Shown here: positions 1 through 11,304 of the stretch, piece by piece | How the letters are laid out: every line of letters starts with the position of its first letter | Numbering within the stretch: position 1 is the first letter of the stretch | From: Cynocephalus volans | Taxonomy: Eukaryota; Chordata; Mammalia; Dermoptera; Cynocephalidae | NCBI RefSeq assembly: GCF_027409185.1 | Contig: NC_084470.1 | Coordinates: 39,793,001-39,857,000, forward strand | Reading direction: 5' to 3' | DNA length: 64,000 nucleotides | Program-made: the position numbers and the translations under genes | Notes under the pieces: generated by a model | What the model saw: only the letters and a program-made list of their open reading frames with translations | The model's database searches: none | Told to the model about the DNA's origin: nothing

Positions 1-14
1 ATATATATATGATC

Positions 15-161
15 ATACAGGCCTTTGAGATTTAATTTTAAGGCATTACAGTGTTGTAAGCAAGGGAATGATACTGTTAGTTTTACATTTAAGAAGGATC
101 ACTCTGGGTAGTGTTCAGTTAATACACTGTAGGAGGGCATGAGTGGAGGTTGGGAGACCAA
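15..161 (-). repeat. L2 LINE fragment, antisense (first half)
   Basis: Antisense L2-type sequence, including the 'aggatcactctgg' block typical of reversed L2. It resumes at 724 after an MLT1-type LTR insertion. A related, longer antisense copy lies at 41.4-42.2 kb, which supports the assignment. Confidence 0.6.
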
Positions 162-723
162 TGTGGTGGACATGCCCTAAGTTGACCCCCAGTGAGCTAC
201 ACCCTTGTTTAGTATTCTTCCCTCAGTGCAGGCAGAACCGTGACTTGCTTCTAATTAACAGAATATGGCAAAGATGATGGAATGCTATTCTCATGATTAG
301 TTTTCGTTACATAAGACTCTGTCTTAGCAGACTGGAATGTGAAAGATTCTGCTGATTACACTGAAGCGGCAAACCACCATGGTGTGAACTGCTTATGGAG
401 GGGACCTCTTGTCAGGGACCTCTGAGAGACTTCTAGTACCTACGGGCAGCCCCTAGCCAACAGCCAGTAAGAAGCCAGGCCCTCAATTATGTAACTCTAA
501 AAAATAATCTGAATGAGCTTGGAGATGGATTCTTCCCTAGTCAAACCTCCAGATGAGAATCCAGCCTGCCATCTTGATTACAGATTGGCAGATTCTCAGT
601 GGAGTATCTGGTTAAGCCATTTCCAGACTCTTGACCCATGGAAACTGTGGGATAATAAATGTGTATAGTTTTAAGTCATTAAGTTTGTGGTAATCTGTTA
701 CACAGCAACAGAAAACCAATACA
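162..723 (+). mobile_element. MLT1-type MaLR solo LTR inserted in L2
   Basis: The block starts TGTGG and ends in the MaLR-like 'gaaaaccaataca'. Just before the end is the MLT1 polyadenylation/U5 segment 'gataataaatgtgtat...aagtttgtggtaat'. It is flanked by a 5-bp duplication accaa (157-161 and 724-728), and the L2 on each side is collinear. No internal ERVL sequence is present, so it is a solo LTR. Family known from the consensus 3' end; subfamily not assigned. Confidence 0.75.
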
Positions 724-890
724 ACCAATTAGTATATTTTTGTGATAGTCCAGGCAAGAGCCCGTAGGTTAAGAGAAGTGGTCTGATTGGGATGTGTTTT
801 GAACACAGAGTTGATAGAAGCTTGGATATGGCACGTGGGGAGAGGAGTCCAAGATGACTCCAAGAATGGCTCCATAAATTCAGATACCTG
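724..890 (-). repeat. L2 LINE fragment, antisense (second half)
   Basis: Continuation of the split L2. The 'gatagtccaggcaagag...agaagtggtctgatt...ggagtccaagatgactcc' sequence follows in consensus order from the part ending at 161. Confidence 0.6.
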
Positions 891-1029
891 GCTTATAAGG
901 TGAATTGATTGATATTTTGACCATCTTAGAAATCAAATCTGGTCAATCTCTGTTGACTTGCAAAAGCGCCTCTTCCAGGAATACACTTGACGGTTTTCTA
1001 AGCCAGGCTAGTTCTACTCGCACATGAAG

Positions 1030-1270
1030 TTTCACCCCAAAGGTTTTCCTTCTCTGAAGCCTCTCTCATGCAGGGTGATTGTTGAACTCTTGAATCCCCT
1101 AGCACATTGCTCAAAAATTTCTTACAGCATTTGTCTCATGAACTGTAATTTATATGTTCTGCCCCGTTACAAGGCAGCTGGCTATGTTTTTCATATTTAT
1201 ATTCCCCGAGCCTAGTACAGAGTCTGGGACATCTAGAAAATATTCAGATGTTTGATGAATAAATAATTGC
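1030..1270 (+). repeat. L2 LINE 3' end, sense
   Basis: Decayed L2 3' terminal signature: 'gcctagtacagagtctgggacat...agatgtttgatgaataaat'. The short open frames here are chance. Confidence 0.5.
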
Positions 1271-2610
1271 AGTCTTTCTGAAAACATTCAAAATCATCAG
1301 ATTAACTATTTTACCATATTCTGTCCTCTCGTATCAATATAGTTCATCTCACTATATGATCAACTAAAGCAGGCAAGATGTATGTTTATATATTACCTGT
1401 GTAACAGACTGCATTGTGCTCATTTGACAGTGTTAACTCCATAAACAATATCGTTAATAATACATACACATTGTGTGTGTGAGAGAGAGAGAGACAAGAG
1501 ATGGAGAGAGGATTCTATAAAATGAACTTTTTAAAATCCAATTTGAGTTGTAGATCTAGCATTTATCTTCTTGACTTATTGCTTTCTATCCTTGGAAAAT
1601 GATAAAAGGAAAGTTTTGAAAAAACTTTTGGGACTGATACTTCAACTACTCTAGAATGTGAAAAAGGGATAAGATAGATGCTGAGTCCCTTTAAAAAGGG
1701 AAAGGAATGTTTCAGTATAAAAAATACAGTATTCGTGGGCTGCAGTTTGTTCAAACACACTGGGGTGACTTTCCAGGCTTCAGGCCAATTGTATGATGCA
1801 TTCAGAAGCCCTGTGCCTACTCATAAAAATGTCTCAAATAAAAGACTGAAAATTGTTTTGAGCTTTAACTGTGTTGAGCACTGCAATGTTGGCCATTTAA
1901 TTTTGTGACCAGAGGGATATTGAACCTAATAGACCAATGACTACACACACACATACACACATACACACATACACACAAATACACACTTCCTATGAAGGCA
2001 AGTAACCTCAGAGGACTGGAAGAGTCTCTCTGAATCCATTCACCATTTGCCTTAAAGCATTCATTTCCCCACCCACATCATTCTGGGACACCCAAACTCT
2101 CCAATAAATCACAAATACGTAAATGCTGTCACTTGGGAAACTTTCTGGCAACACGATATTCTCTGAAGCATAAAGGAATTTTCATCTCTCCAGTTAAAAA
2201 TGACACTCAAAACAGCCCGTTACTCTGGTTAGAGTGATTCGCAGATTAGAATCAAATCTGAAATGCCAAGCCCAGAAGAAAGCCAGGCCTAAAAAAAAAA
2301 CTGAAAGTGTTCTCCTGGGACAAAACCAAAAAGCAGAGCAAATCTAGGTTGCTCAAAAGGTACTTACTATAACCTAGTTCTCAAACAAGGATGGAAGGGC
2401 AATTGATAATGATTGATATGCCTTTACCACTGTGAGTTAAACCGTCCTAAGAAACAACACTAGACGGCAACTCTCAAAATTTGACCTAGTAACTTATAAA
2501 CATTCAAGGAAATGTCATTGCTGAAAGTGGATAAGAATTAGAATCTACTTTTAGAAAACAGGTTTATAATCTTCTCTAAACCACTCATAGCTCTATCTGT
2601 GACTCTGTAA
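1271..2610. other. Unassigned sequence with two microsatellites
   Basis: No gene or repeat family recognised. Contains a (GT)n(GA)n run near 1,472-1,493 and an (ACACAT)n-type run near 1,942-1,985. Confidence 0.5.
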
Positions 2611-2619
2611 GGGAGAACA

Positions 2620-4130
2620 GAGCCATCAGAATGCCATTTAAAATATACATGTTATGAAACAAGAATAGGATGCTACTTAAGAAAGAAAACAACAGAATGA
2701 AAAGAGCTTTTGGAAAATAAAAGTATTATAGCTGAAATGAAAAACCCGACAGAAGAATTAAAAGATAAAATTAAGAAACACTCCCAGAAAGTAGTACTAA
2801 AATGCAAAGAGATGGAAAATAGAAAATAAAACATAATAAAAAGAGAGGACCAGTCATGGACATCAAAGAACTAATTAACAGGAGTTCCAGAAAGAAAGAA
2901 CACAAAAAATAGATGGGAGGAAATCATTAAATAAATAATTTTAAAATATTTGCAGAAGTAGAAGATGCTCGTTTCCAGACTGAGAGATCTCACCAAAAGC
3001 CAGAACAATAGATAACAAACTTATACCAAGTCATGTTATCATGAAATTTCATAATAATGAGATTAAAGAGAAATCCTAAAATCTTTTAGGGTGTAAAAAC
3101 AGGTGACATATACAAAGGGTTGTTTCACAGAATGGCAGTGGATTTCCCAACAGAATCCTAGAACCTAGAAGAAAATGGATCAATGTCTTCAAAATTCTGA
3201 AAGAAAATAAGTTTTAATCTAGAATTCTATACCAGCCAAGCTATTAATCAAGTATGAAGCTAGAATAAAGACATTTCTGAACATGCAAAGCCTCAAATGA
3301 TCCTCCTCCAACACAAGCTTGCTCAGGAAGCTGCTGGAAGATATGCTTCACTAAAACGAGGCAGTGATGCAAGAAAAGAATACATGAGATTCAAGAAACC
3401 AGAGCTCCAGCACAGGAGAGAGGTAAAGGTTATCCCTGAGATGATGATAAAGGGGGATCCTAGGACATCAGCTCTCTCAAGTCTAGAGCACAGCCAGTCC
3501 AGATGGAAGCATATACTAAGACAGCACCAGCAGCAATTATCTTTCTTAAAAAAATGAATTTGAGTATCTCATGCATTTGTACATATTCACAGGAGATGTA
3601 TTCTTCTGGAAGAGAATTTTAGGCTAAATTAATTAAGATGCACAGAAAATTGAGCAAATAAAAAAAAATGAGAATTATTAAATCCAGAGAAAATAAAAGT
3701 TATTCAAGAAACAAAATATAATCTGCACACTACATGGCCCAGCTTTGAATAATATTACATAATTAACTGAATATGGATCCAACTAAAATCTATGCCTCAA
3801 TTAGGATATCAGAGAGGAAGTACAAATTTGTATGTGTAGTAGAGAGGTAGAGTAAGAGATTTAACTCATCTTTCACATAAGGAAGCCAACAGGTTGTCTC
3901 TAAAGTGAAAAATCAAGAAATAGCAGAGTAATAAGCCCACTACCTAGACATATAGTGGAAAATATCAGAAGAACAGCTAAATGGGTAAATGCAGTTCCTT
4001 TGGGGAAGTGGAAATTGAAGAAGTGTAAAAGCAGAGGATTGCTAAGTGTCATTTAACTCTTAAAACCGTGTACATATACAACTCTGATAAAAATTAAAAC
4101 TAGTAAAAAAGATTAAATAACATATTGTGC
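2620..4130 (+). repeat. HAL1/L1M-like LINE fragment
   Basis: A-rich sense-strand sequence with the order characteristic of HAL1/old L1 elements: 'atgaaatttcataataatgagattaaagag', then 'cttcaaaattctgaaagaaaataa', 'agaattctataccagccaagctat', 'agaataaagacatttctgaacatgcaa'. It ends with an L1-like A-rich 3' end near 4,080-4,130. The frame at 3,297-3,557 is a remnant inside it with no independent support. Confidence 0.65.
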
Positions 4131-4619
4131 CTCAAAATAACTTACTAGATTACTCGGTGGTAATAAACAGCTAATAAAAGACTTTTTTCCGATTGTTTTT
4201 AACAGAAGAGTAGGAAAATTAGGTGTTTGCTGTGGTGTTTTTGCATGAGAGGAAGGCAATGACCCAGAAGATGGAACCTAAGAGCACATTGTCTAAGAGA
4301 GCATGACATTTTCACATCATGTGAAATTATACGGACTTTATTGGGTAGCAACTCAAGGACAGCAGGGGAACAATTATATATTTATCTTCACTGGCTCAGC
4401 AAGCCTGCTGAAAGACAGACCAGTGAAACAATTTGAGTAAAGACCTTGTGTGCCATGCATGTGTTGTAAACACACTTACTTGGCTCAAAGGGAAGTATGA
4501 GAAATATGAGACAGATCAGAATTACATGGATCAAGACAATGAAATGAAATATCTCCCTCTAAAAAAGATGCCAAAAAGATTCAATGTGAAATGGATCAGG
4601 TTCTCACTCTCAAAGCCCA
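4131..4619. other. Unassigned sequence
   Basis: Nothing recognised. The 69-codon frame at 4,433-4,642 has no recognisable domain and runs into the next repeat. Confidence 0.4.
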
Positions 4620-4776
4620 TCTGTAGTTGTTCTCAAACCTGACTGCACACTAGACTCATTTGGGAAGCTTTAAATAATCCTAATGCCCAGGCTACATCCT
4701 ATATCAATGAAATCAGAATCTGTTTTTTAGAGCATCTCAAATGATTCCAATGTGTAGCCAAGGGAGAGAACCACAA
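4620..4776 (+). mobile_element. MER5-like hAT-Charlie MITE
   Basis: Decayed terminal inverted repeats: 'gttgttctcaaacc' at the left and 'gagagaaccacaa' at the right. Between them are MER5-type blocks ('gcacactagactcatttggga', 'aatcagaatctg'). Non-autonomous, with no transposase. Confidence 0.6.
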
Positions 4777-5413
4777 CCCAAAGGTTTGAGCTTATGAGAC
4801 TGAGCTATCTGTCATTTTCCAAATCTGATCAGAGCCCAGGGAGAGGTAGAAAGAAGTAGACACCTCATGGGGAGAGAAGTTGGGTATCCTCCCTATATCA
4901 GGGCCAACCTGCACTTCTAACCCAAACCCATCCTCAGTTGGGACAGTTAGATGAATGTGTCTTCTGGGTAATTTTAGGCTCCATCCTTTCCCTTTTACTT
5001 CAGTTTCTATACCACTTGCCTTCCAGTGGAGGGCTCAGGAATATTGGCCCTCTCTGCTTCTGCATCTCTGCAGCTAGGGTCTCTAAGTGAGAATCTCAGG
5101 AGGAGAGAGTAGAGCACTTTGGGCCTCCGGCCAGGGCCTTGCCTCCTACATAGCCTTCCAGAGGTCATCAGGCCTTTGGCTGGCTCTTCACAAATGGAAG
5201 GGTATTCTGTTCCCATTCAGTCACTGACCTTTGTTTGTGCCCTCTCTTTGTTCAGAACTCCAAAGATAGTGAATGGAAGAATTCAGGTTCTAAATCCTTT
5301 CCTAGAAGCACTCAAATATAGTTTGGAAGGAAACCTCAAGCTGGTCTCTCGCTACCCTGACAGCCTAAAAAAGCAGCTAGGATTTACCATTCCCATCCCC
5401 AAACCAATTTGTA
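4777..5413. other. Unassigned sequence
   Basis: No repeat or gene recognised. The 128-codon frame at 5,119-5,505 runs through the antisense SINE that follows, so it is not a gene. Confidence 0.4.
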
Positions 5414-5423
5414 TATGCATTTT

Positions 5424-5523
5424 GGGGGGGGGGGGTGGTGGCTGGCCAATATGGGGATTCAAATCCCTGACCTTTGTGTTAGAACACAGTGCTCTAACCA
5501 ACTGAGCTAACTGGCCAGCCCCC
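5424..5523 (-). mobile_element. tRNA-Ile-derived SINE (CYN-like)
   Basis: On the minus strand the element begins with the tRNA head 'ggctggccagttagctcag' followed by 'ttggttagagc' (A box), then a B box reading 'ggtcagggatttgaatcc'. Total is about 100 bp. An exact 10-bp target duplication, tatgcatttt, lies at 5,414-5,423 and 5,524-5,533. The A-box region matches tRNA-Ile; family resemblance to colugo CYN SINEs is from memory. Confidence 0.85.
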
Positions 5524-5533
5524 TATGCATTTT

Positions 5534-8410
5534 AAATACTACACATACCTTATGTGCATATTAGTATATGCAGTAAAGACTGTATGAAAATAAGAAGAAA
5601 GACCCTCTCCTAGCTCACAAAGTGGGGGTGAAATTAAGAATATTTAACTAGGGACTCCTCTGATGGAAGACTGGCTTGAGGATTCACCACCAGCCTTGCT
5701 GACCTTTCCTTTTCCTGCACCCAGCTTCCTTCCTTCCTTCTCTCTCTCCCTCACTCAGGGTCACACTTGCTTCATGGTCTAATGGCTCCCCCAGCCTCCC
5801 CCAGCTCCCTCTCCAAGTTCTCTTACAGACATTTCCTCTAACAACATTGTTATAAAAAAAAAAAAAAAAAAAAAAAAGATTAACTATGGAGGAGGCATGG
5901 GCAATGGCTATTTACAAATCAATATAGGAATATTCAATATTTTAGCAATATGCATGGTAGTACCAGCGTGTTCTGGTACATATCGACCTTGCCCCAAAAC
6001 TCTTAATGAGTGTTTTGCCATGTATGTGTTAACAGACTGAGGAATGTAGTGAGTTCTCAAAAGTTACAGAAGCAAAGCCGAGCACAGGCCTCCCACTCCA
6101 CACACCTCACCTTTCCCTTTCTGAATGGAACTTTGGATTCTTCCACAAAGAGAACGGGGTCCACCCGGGGAAGCCCAGCCCTTGAGTGGTGCCAAGTCTA
6201 GGGTCAGGGCTGGTGGAAGAGCGGGGTTGCAGGCCTGAATCTGTCTTCTCTACCAGACAGGCTGCGGCTTGGGAAATAGAGAACTGAAAAGAAGAAAGAG
6301 GTCCTACGATTCAGTTAGAGACAGAGTGAAGAGGAGGCTCTTAATTCAAGCCACCTCAAATTACATTTGTCCACACACGCATGAAAAATGCTGCTTAAAA
6401 AAATAAATGAGGTTAATTTCTCTTTACGGGTTCCCTTTCATCTCAGGATTTCAAAGCACTTTGCCTCAAAAGATCTCTCATCTTCACCACTCGTTTTTTG
6501 TTTGTTCGGTTGGTTTTTAATCTAAATATAAACTGAGAGCCCTAAGTTTGCATTTAAAGTTTGGTAAAGCCCTTTAAATTTTTGAAGGAAAAAGTATTAA
6601 AAAACCTCTCCAGTCATCATAAGATCCAAGTGGCCAACCAAGGACCACACAACCAGAAAACCACCTTCAGATAAAAGGCCACACCTCTGCTCGGAAGACT
6701 TGCTAATTAAAATCACTTAAAGCAAGCAGGGGGGGATAGAAAATGGTGACTAAAATGCCCTTACCAGGGGAGCAGATACACTCAGGACTGACTCACACAG
6801 GATACATCTGATTTTCTCTAACAGACATTTGGAAAAAAGAAAAGAAGAAATTCAGGTTCCAGCTGCCCTTCATCTACAGACCCAGTCAACTCCATGTGTG
6901 ACACAGCCCTGACTTGTGGCCACCTCAGCAGAGCCCCAGTGCAGGAAGAGCCAACTCGGCCTCCCATTGATGGGAATGTTGTTTGCATATGTGTTTTTCA
7001 GCAAAGGAAAGTCTCACAATCTCACCGGTTCCAGCAGATGAGTCATTAGTGGGTGTTTATTTTTTGGGTTCTGAATTTGAGTCACCAAACTTCCTGCTGT
7101 TGGTCTTCTCGATCCCGGGTAAGACTGATAAGATATTAATAGAAATATGTGTGATGCTTAAAAGTGAGCACCTGGACGTTGTTCAGTTGGTAATTGTATC
7201 AGTGGTGAATTTTAAAGTTCCTTCTTTTCTCTGTAAACAAGTATATAACATTTATAAATAACAGTGGGAAAGAGGAAGGAGGGGGCAGGGAGGAAAATAA
7301 ATCTATAAAGGATGTGACTGAGATACACGGAAGTAGAGCCTAGTCAGAGTAAAATTAGACAATTGCCTGTTTGTCGGCTAGAGGAGGGAAGGACAGGGCT
7401 GCTAGTGTTGACCAGACTCTGCGCGTGAACATTCATCTGGTGCTTTCTCTGGCACTTTTTCTTATTGGCCTGAGAGTGTGGGTAGGGACGGGGTGGGATG
7501 GGACGTGGAGCTGTTAACGTCACTGAACAATGCTAAAGACATCTTCCTGATGTCCCTCCTATCAGTGCTATGCCTGGCACCATTTATTCCCAGGAAACGA
7601 CCTCAAGACCACCCAGAAATCTACAATGGAGAAGGTCCAGGTGCCATGCCAGGACCAGGTGCCAAAAACCACCAGCTTGAAAAACAGTGATCTGACAATT
7701 TGGGCTACCTAAACGGCTAGTTTTTATTTCAGTGACACCGGCCAATACATCAAGCCCTTTTAGATGGCTGAAAAAAATCAAGGTGACCACACACACAAAA
7801 AAAGCAGGATTTGAATTCATGGAGAACTCAACCTGGATTTGACCCAGGAGAGGAATTTGACCACAGGCATTCCAGTTTCCCCTAGAAAGCAGAGACATTG
7901 CAAACGAAAAGAGCTCTGATTTTTCAGCTGGTTTGAAGGAAGAAGCTAGGCCTTTTGTATCCAGTAGGAGGCTGGATACTACATATCATTTCTAGTATAT
8001 TTAATTAAAAGATATCTGTATGGCCACATATTGTCACTATATTAGGTACTTTACAAAGCTTAGAAAAACAGAGCCCCTGCCCTGGCATTCTAAATGTTAG
8101 ACAACCTATGCAAATCTTTGGCAGACATATTAAGGTAAAGGAAACTGCTTTCGCTCTTGGCCTGGTCACAAAGGAAGGAGGAAGTATTATTTGGTTCAAA
8201 ATATTCTCATTTGGGGGAGAAAAATTATAATGCACATCACCACGAAATGGAACACCAAGACTGTAAACTTAGAGCTGTTTTTCTGGAACCTTGACATTTT
8301 AAAATAAAAGCCTTCGGTGTTCACAGAATATTTTATACATTAATGTCTCAGTTTCTTGTTCTTAAAGATTCTTATCTGTTAATATTACAGAAGAACTTCC
8401 TAAACTACCC
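5534..8410. other. Unassigned, mostly single-copy-looking sequence
   Basis: No repeat family or gene is convincing. Contains a poly(A) run at about 5,853-5,877. Short frames such as 6,983-7,261 and 7,584-7,898 lack recognisable domains. Confidence 0.4.
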
Positions 8411-8413
8411 ATT

Positions 8414-8467
8414 TGCTTGTGGACACATACGTTTGGAAGATGCTTGTGGACACATATGTTTGGAAGA
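8414..8467. repeat. 27-bp tandem duplication
   Basis: Two head-to-tail copies of a 27-bp unit beginning 'tgcttgtggacacata' (8,414-8,440 and 8,441-8,467), differing at one position (c/t). Replication slippage is the simplest source. Confidence 0.9.
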
Positions 8468-8563
8468 TGCCTATTCTAAAACAAAACAAAACAATGCTCA
8501 CAACTGACTATGACTTTATGCTTGACTAGCCTGACATTCATAACACAGGTTTAAAAATTCTCT

Positions 8564-8662
8564 CAGGCTGGCCGGGGTTTGATCCCTGTACTGGTCAACC
8601 ACCGAAAGAAAGAAAAGGAGAGAGAGATAAATGAATCAATCTATCTATCTATCTCTCAAAAA
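8564..8662 (+). mobile_element. 5'-truncated tRNA-Ile-type SINE
   Basis: Retains 'ggctggcc' and the B-box segment 'ggtttgatccctgtactggtc' but lacks the A-box half. It is followed by an A/G-rich tail grading into a (CTAT)n run at 8,638-8,656. Confidence 0.7.
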
Positions 8663-8849
8663 AGTGAAGACCTGGAATCTGAATCTGGCAGACAGTTATT
8701 ACACTTTTTCAGAATAATTCTGCTCTTGTCTTACTGAATCTAGGGTAGCTCTTGTCAGAAAAGTGACTGATGAGATGTTCTCAAATCTTAGAACAGCCCA
8801 TCAAAATGGAATCACCCCAGCAAAAGTAGTACTTCACTTAGGCTGTGGT

Positions 8850-9242
8850 CTGACCTTCTGAAAAGTCAGGAAAAAGAGATAACAGCCAATTTCCCCCAAC
8901 AGGCCAGTTTAAATCTTCAATAGGCATGATAATGAAGTTCCCTCTGCTTTAATCTTTACACAAAATGAATAGCCTGCAGTAAGTTGATGTTAACTACTCA
9001 GTTATTTCCCTATTGTTTTTTCTTCCTGTTCCTACGAGTAACTTTGAAATGACAAATCTGTTTTTGGTTCTTTGTTTCTGCCTTCTTCAGCCCTTTTACT
9101 GTCTATAAAGCTAACTTCTTCTGCTTAACTCATTGAAACTCTTGTTCTGTTTTGCCGAATGACATGTTTCCCCATTCTAGAATTACAATAAAATCAACCA
9201 AGATCATTAAACTAAATTTGTTGTAATTTTGTCCTCTGACAA
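8850..9242 (+). mobile_element. LTR-like decayed element
   Basis: Has 'gtctataaagctaac', then 'attacaataaaatcaa' (polyadenylation-like), then an end at 'cctctgaca', which is the layout of a mammalian ERV LTR. No internal region, no clear target duplication, family not named. Confidence 0.35.
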
Positions 9243-9369
9243 CATTGATCCAGTTGATTGGGAAAAAATGAAATCAGGATTCCCAAAATCTTTTTCTCAA
9301 AGAAAATATGGTCTAAGGGACTATCGAGAGATATTTATTTACATTGTTAAGAATCTTTTTTTAACAAAT

Positions 9370-9645
9370 GTTTGGAGAGCAAACATGTAGAACTTGCTAC
9401 CTGACTGCTGCTATAGCGCTGTAAGACCAAGGAATGTCATCCCTGTTCTTCTAGGAGTTTAAAGTCTTGTTGGGGATATAATTAGCTTTGTTTCCATGGA
9501 AACGAATGCATCATTGTTTACTGTGTATTTCCCACCCCTTACTAGAATGTGAGCTACACAAGGCAGGATTGTTGGTTTTATTCCTTGATGTATCCAAGCA
9601 GCACTTTGCATGGAATAGGCCCTCAAAGAAAATTTACTAAGTGAA
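9370..9645. repeat. L2 LINE fragments
   Basis: Antisense L2 (9,370-9,480, '...cctgttcttctaggagtttaaagtct') is followed by a sense L2 3' end (9,535-9,645, 'agaatgtgagctacacaaggcaggattg...taggccctcaaagaaa'). Confidence 0.5.
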
Positions 9646-9954
9646 TGAACTAATGTTCTTCTGTGTACTATTCCTGTTAGGTGTGTTAGCTTTTTCATGA
9701 ATGCTAAATTTAGAGATAGAAGGAAAAATGCAATTGAAAGAAGGGAAAATGGACTCTAAGTTACTTGGGAAAAAAGCAAGCTTAAAGGTCAAAGAGAACT
9801 GTTTTAAACTTTAACAATTTGGAAAACTTTTGCTAACACTTCTGTTTCAGTAATGAATCAATAGATGAAGCAAGTGTCTCTCTCCATCCCACATTTGTTT
9901 AATCTCTATTTTATTTGCTGCTAGTTATACTCCATTACACATTCTTTCCTTTCT

Positions 9955-10440
9955 TTAGTAATAGCACCCCTTCAGTTTCAGCTAAGCAAATGCAACCCAG
10001 CCAAGAACCCTATTTTCTGCTCTCACTTGCAGCAAGGTGAGGCCAGATGACTAAGCATTGACCAATAGGATGTTAGCACAAGTGATGTGTTTTACTTCTG
10101 AATTGTGCCTTTAAAAGGCATATGCATGCCTGCTCCCTACCCCTTTTTTTCCTTTCCTTTGACGGTGATGCAAACATGATGGCAGAGCCTGGAATGGCCA
10201 TCTTAGACTGCAAAATGGAAGCTGCATGCGAAGGATGGCAGAATAAGAAGACAGAAGAAGGTAAGGCTTGTGACCATGGAGCTGTTATATTAATCCTGGA
10301 GAGCTCACATTGGACAGTTAACATGAAGGTAAAATAACCATCTCTCTTATTTAAGACACTGTTATTTTGGGGTCTTTGTTATTATTTGGTGTCATTGTTA
10401 GACCTGTGTACTGTATTTGTATTAGAGCTAAACACACACT
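9955..10440 (+). mobile_element. MaLR/ERVL-like LTR, decayed
   Basis: Contains 'gaccaataggatgttagcacaagtgatgtg' and ends with 'tctcttatttaagacactg' then 'ttattttggggtctttgttatt', a 3' segment common to mammalian ERVL/MaLR LTRs. Boundaries and subfamily uncertain. A similar block lies at 39.8-40.1 kb. Confidence 0.4.
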
Positions 10441-10625
10441 GTATATTGTGTCGACATACATTGACATAATCAGAAAGTAATCTGGCCTGGAATGTTTCCT
10501 GTTTTCAATTGGTTCACCTCAAGTTCATGTCCTTCAGGCTTTTGACAACTTTCTTTTCTTTTCCTTTCTTTCTTTTATTTTTTTGGGGGGGACAACTGGC
10601 TGGTACAGGGTTTGAACCCTGGACC

Positions 10626-11237
10626 TGTTGTGAGGCAGCCTGCTGCACAGAAAAAGAACCAGAATACCCAATTGAGAATTTAAAAGGGGGTTTTTTATTG
10701 GCTGACCGGCGATTGTCCCTCCAAGAAAGTCTCGGAAAGGAGCAGCCCTGAGTTTAAGCTTAAGGGGTCTTTTAAAGGCACATAGTCACACAGGCAAAAA
10801 AATCATATAGTCACACACAGACACACATACCCTCCTGGCGTGAGGAGGGGGTTTGGGGAGGCCTAGTGCAAGCTGATAACAGAAGCTGAAATAAGCCAGT
10901 TAATCACTCAGGGGTATGAGGAGGAGGTTTGGGGAAGCCTAGCACAAGCTGATAACAGTAGCCAAGATAAGCCAGTTAATCACTTAGAGATGGCAAAAAC
11001 TTTCACAGGGTGGTTTCTTCCTTAAGTTGTCTACATACATCCAGATACAGCTCTTGGTTTTATCAGTTAGGGACAGCATAGGTGGGAAACAGCAAAGGTG
11101 GGCAGAATTTAAAATTTTTCTAAGTACAGGACAAATTTTAACCTTCAATTTTCACCACAGATGTTGGGGGGCTTTCAAACAAGAACACTTTTCAAACAGT
11201 AAAAATGGCATAAGCTGAATCAATTTACCCCATCACA
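10626..11237 (-). mobile_element. Solo LTR related to the adjacent provirus
   Basis: Read on the minus strand this 612-bp element starts TGTGATGGGG and ends CTCACAACA. It carries the same TTTAAAAG box, AATAAA signal and U5 as the 12.3-kb provirus, but its first half (U3) is different. Target duplication is gact (11,238-11,241) versus gacc (10,622-10,625), inside a SINE. No gag/pol/env flanks it, so it is a solo LTR, normally produced by LTR-LTR recombination. Its U3 has a 76-bp tandem duplication (10,841-10,984). Confidence 0.88.
10841..10984. repeat. 76-bp tandem duplication in solo LTR U3
   Basis: Copies start at 10,841 and 10,917, each beginning 'tgaggagg(g/a)ggtttgggga' and ending 'ccagttaatcact'. 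The corresponding segment is single in both proviral LTRs. Tandem direct repeats in U3 are classic enhancer positions in gammaretroviruses; that function is inference here. Confidence 0.85.
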
Positions 11238-11304
11238 GACTCTGATGTTATCAGCACCATGCTCTAACCAACTGAGCCAACTAGCCATCCCCCTTGATAA
11301 CTTT

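Larger units (their letters stand above)
10553..11293 (-). mobile_element. tRNA-Ile-type SINE split by a solo LTR
   Basis: The SINE's 3' half is at 10,553-10,625 and its promoter half at 11,238-11,293, both antisense. Its own target duplication is ttgacaacttt (10,542-10,552) versus ttgataacttt (11,294-11,304). The LTR entered between the A and B boxes. The bases just right of the LTR continue the SINE consensus with only decay-type changes. Confidence 0.85.

Noticed and set aside
5119-5505. 128-codon plus-strand frame
   Set aside because: Its last third is an antisense SINE; no domain in the rest.
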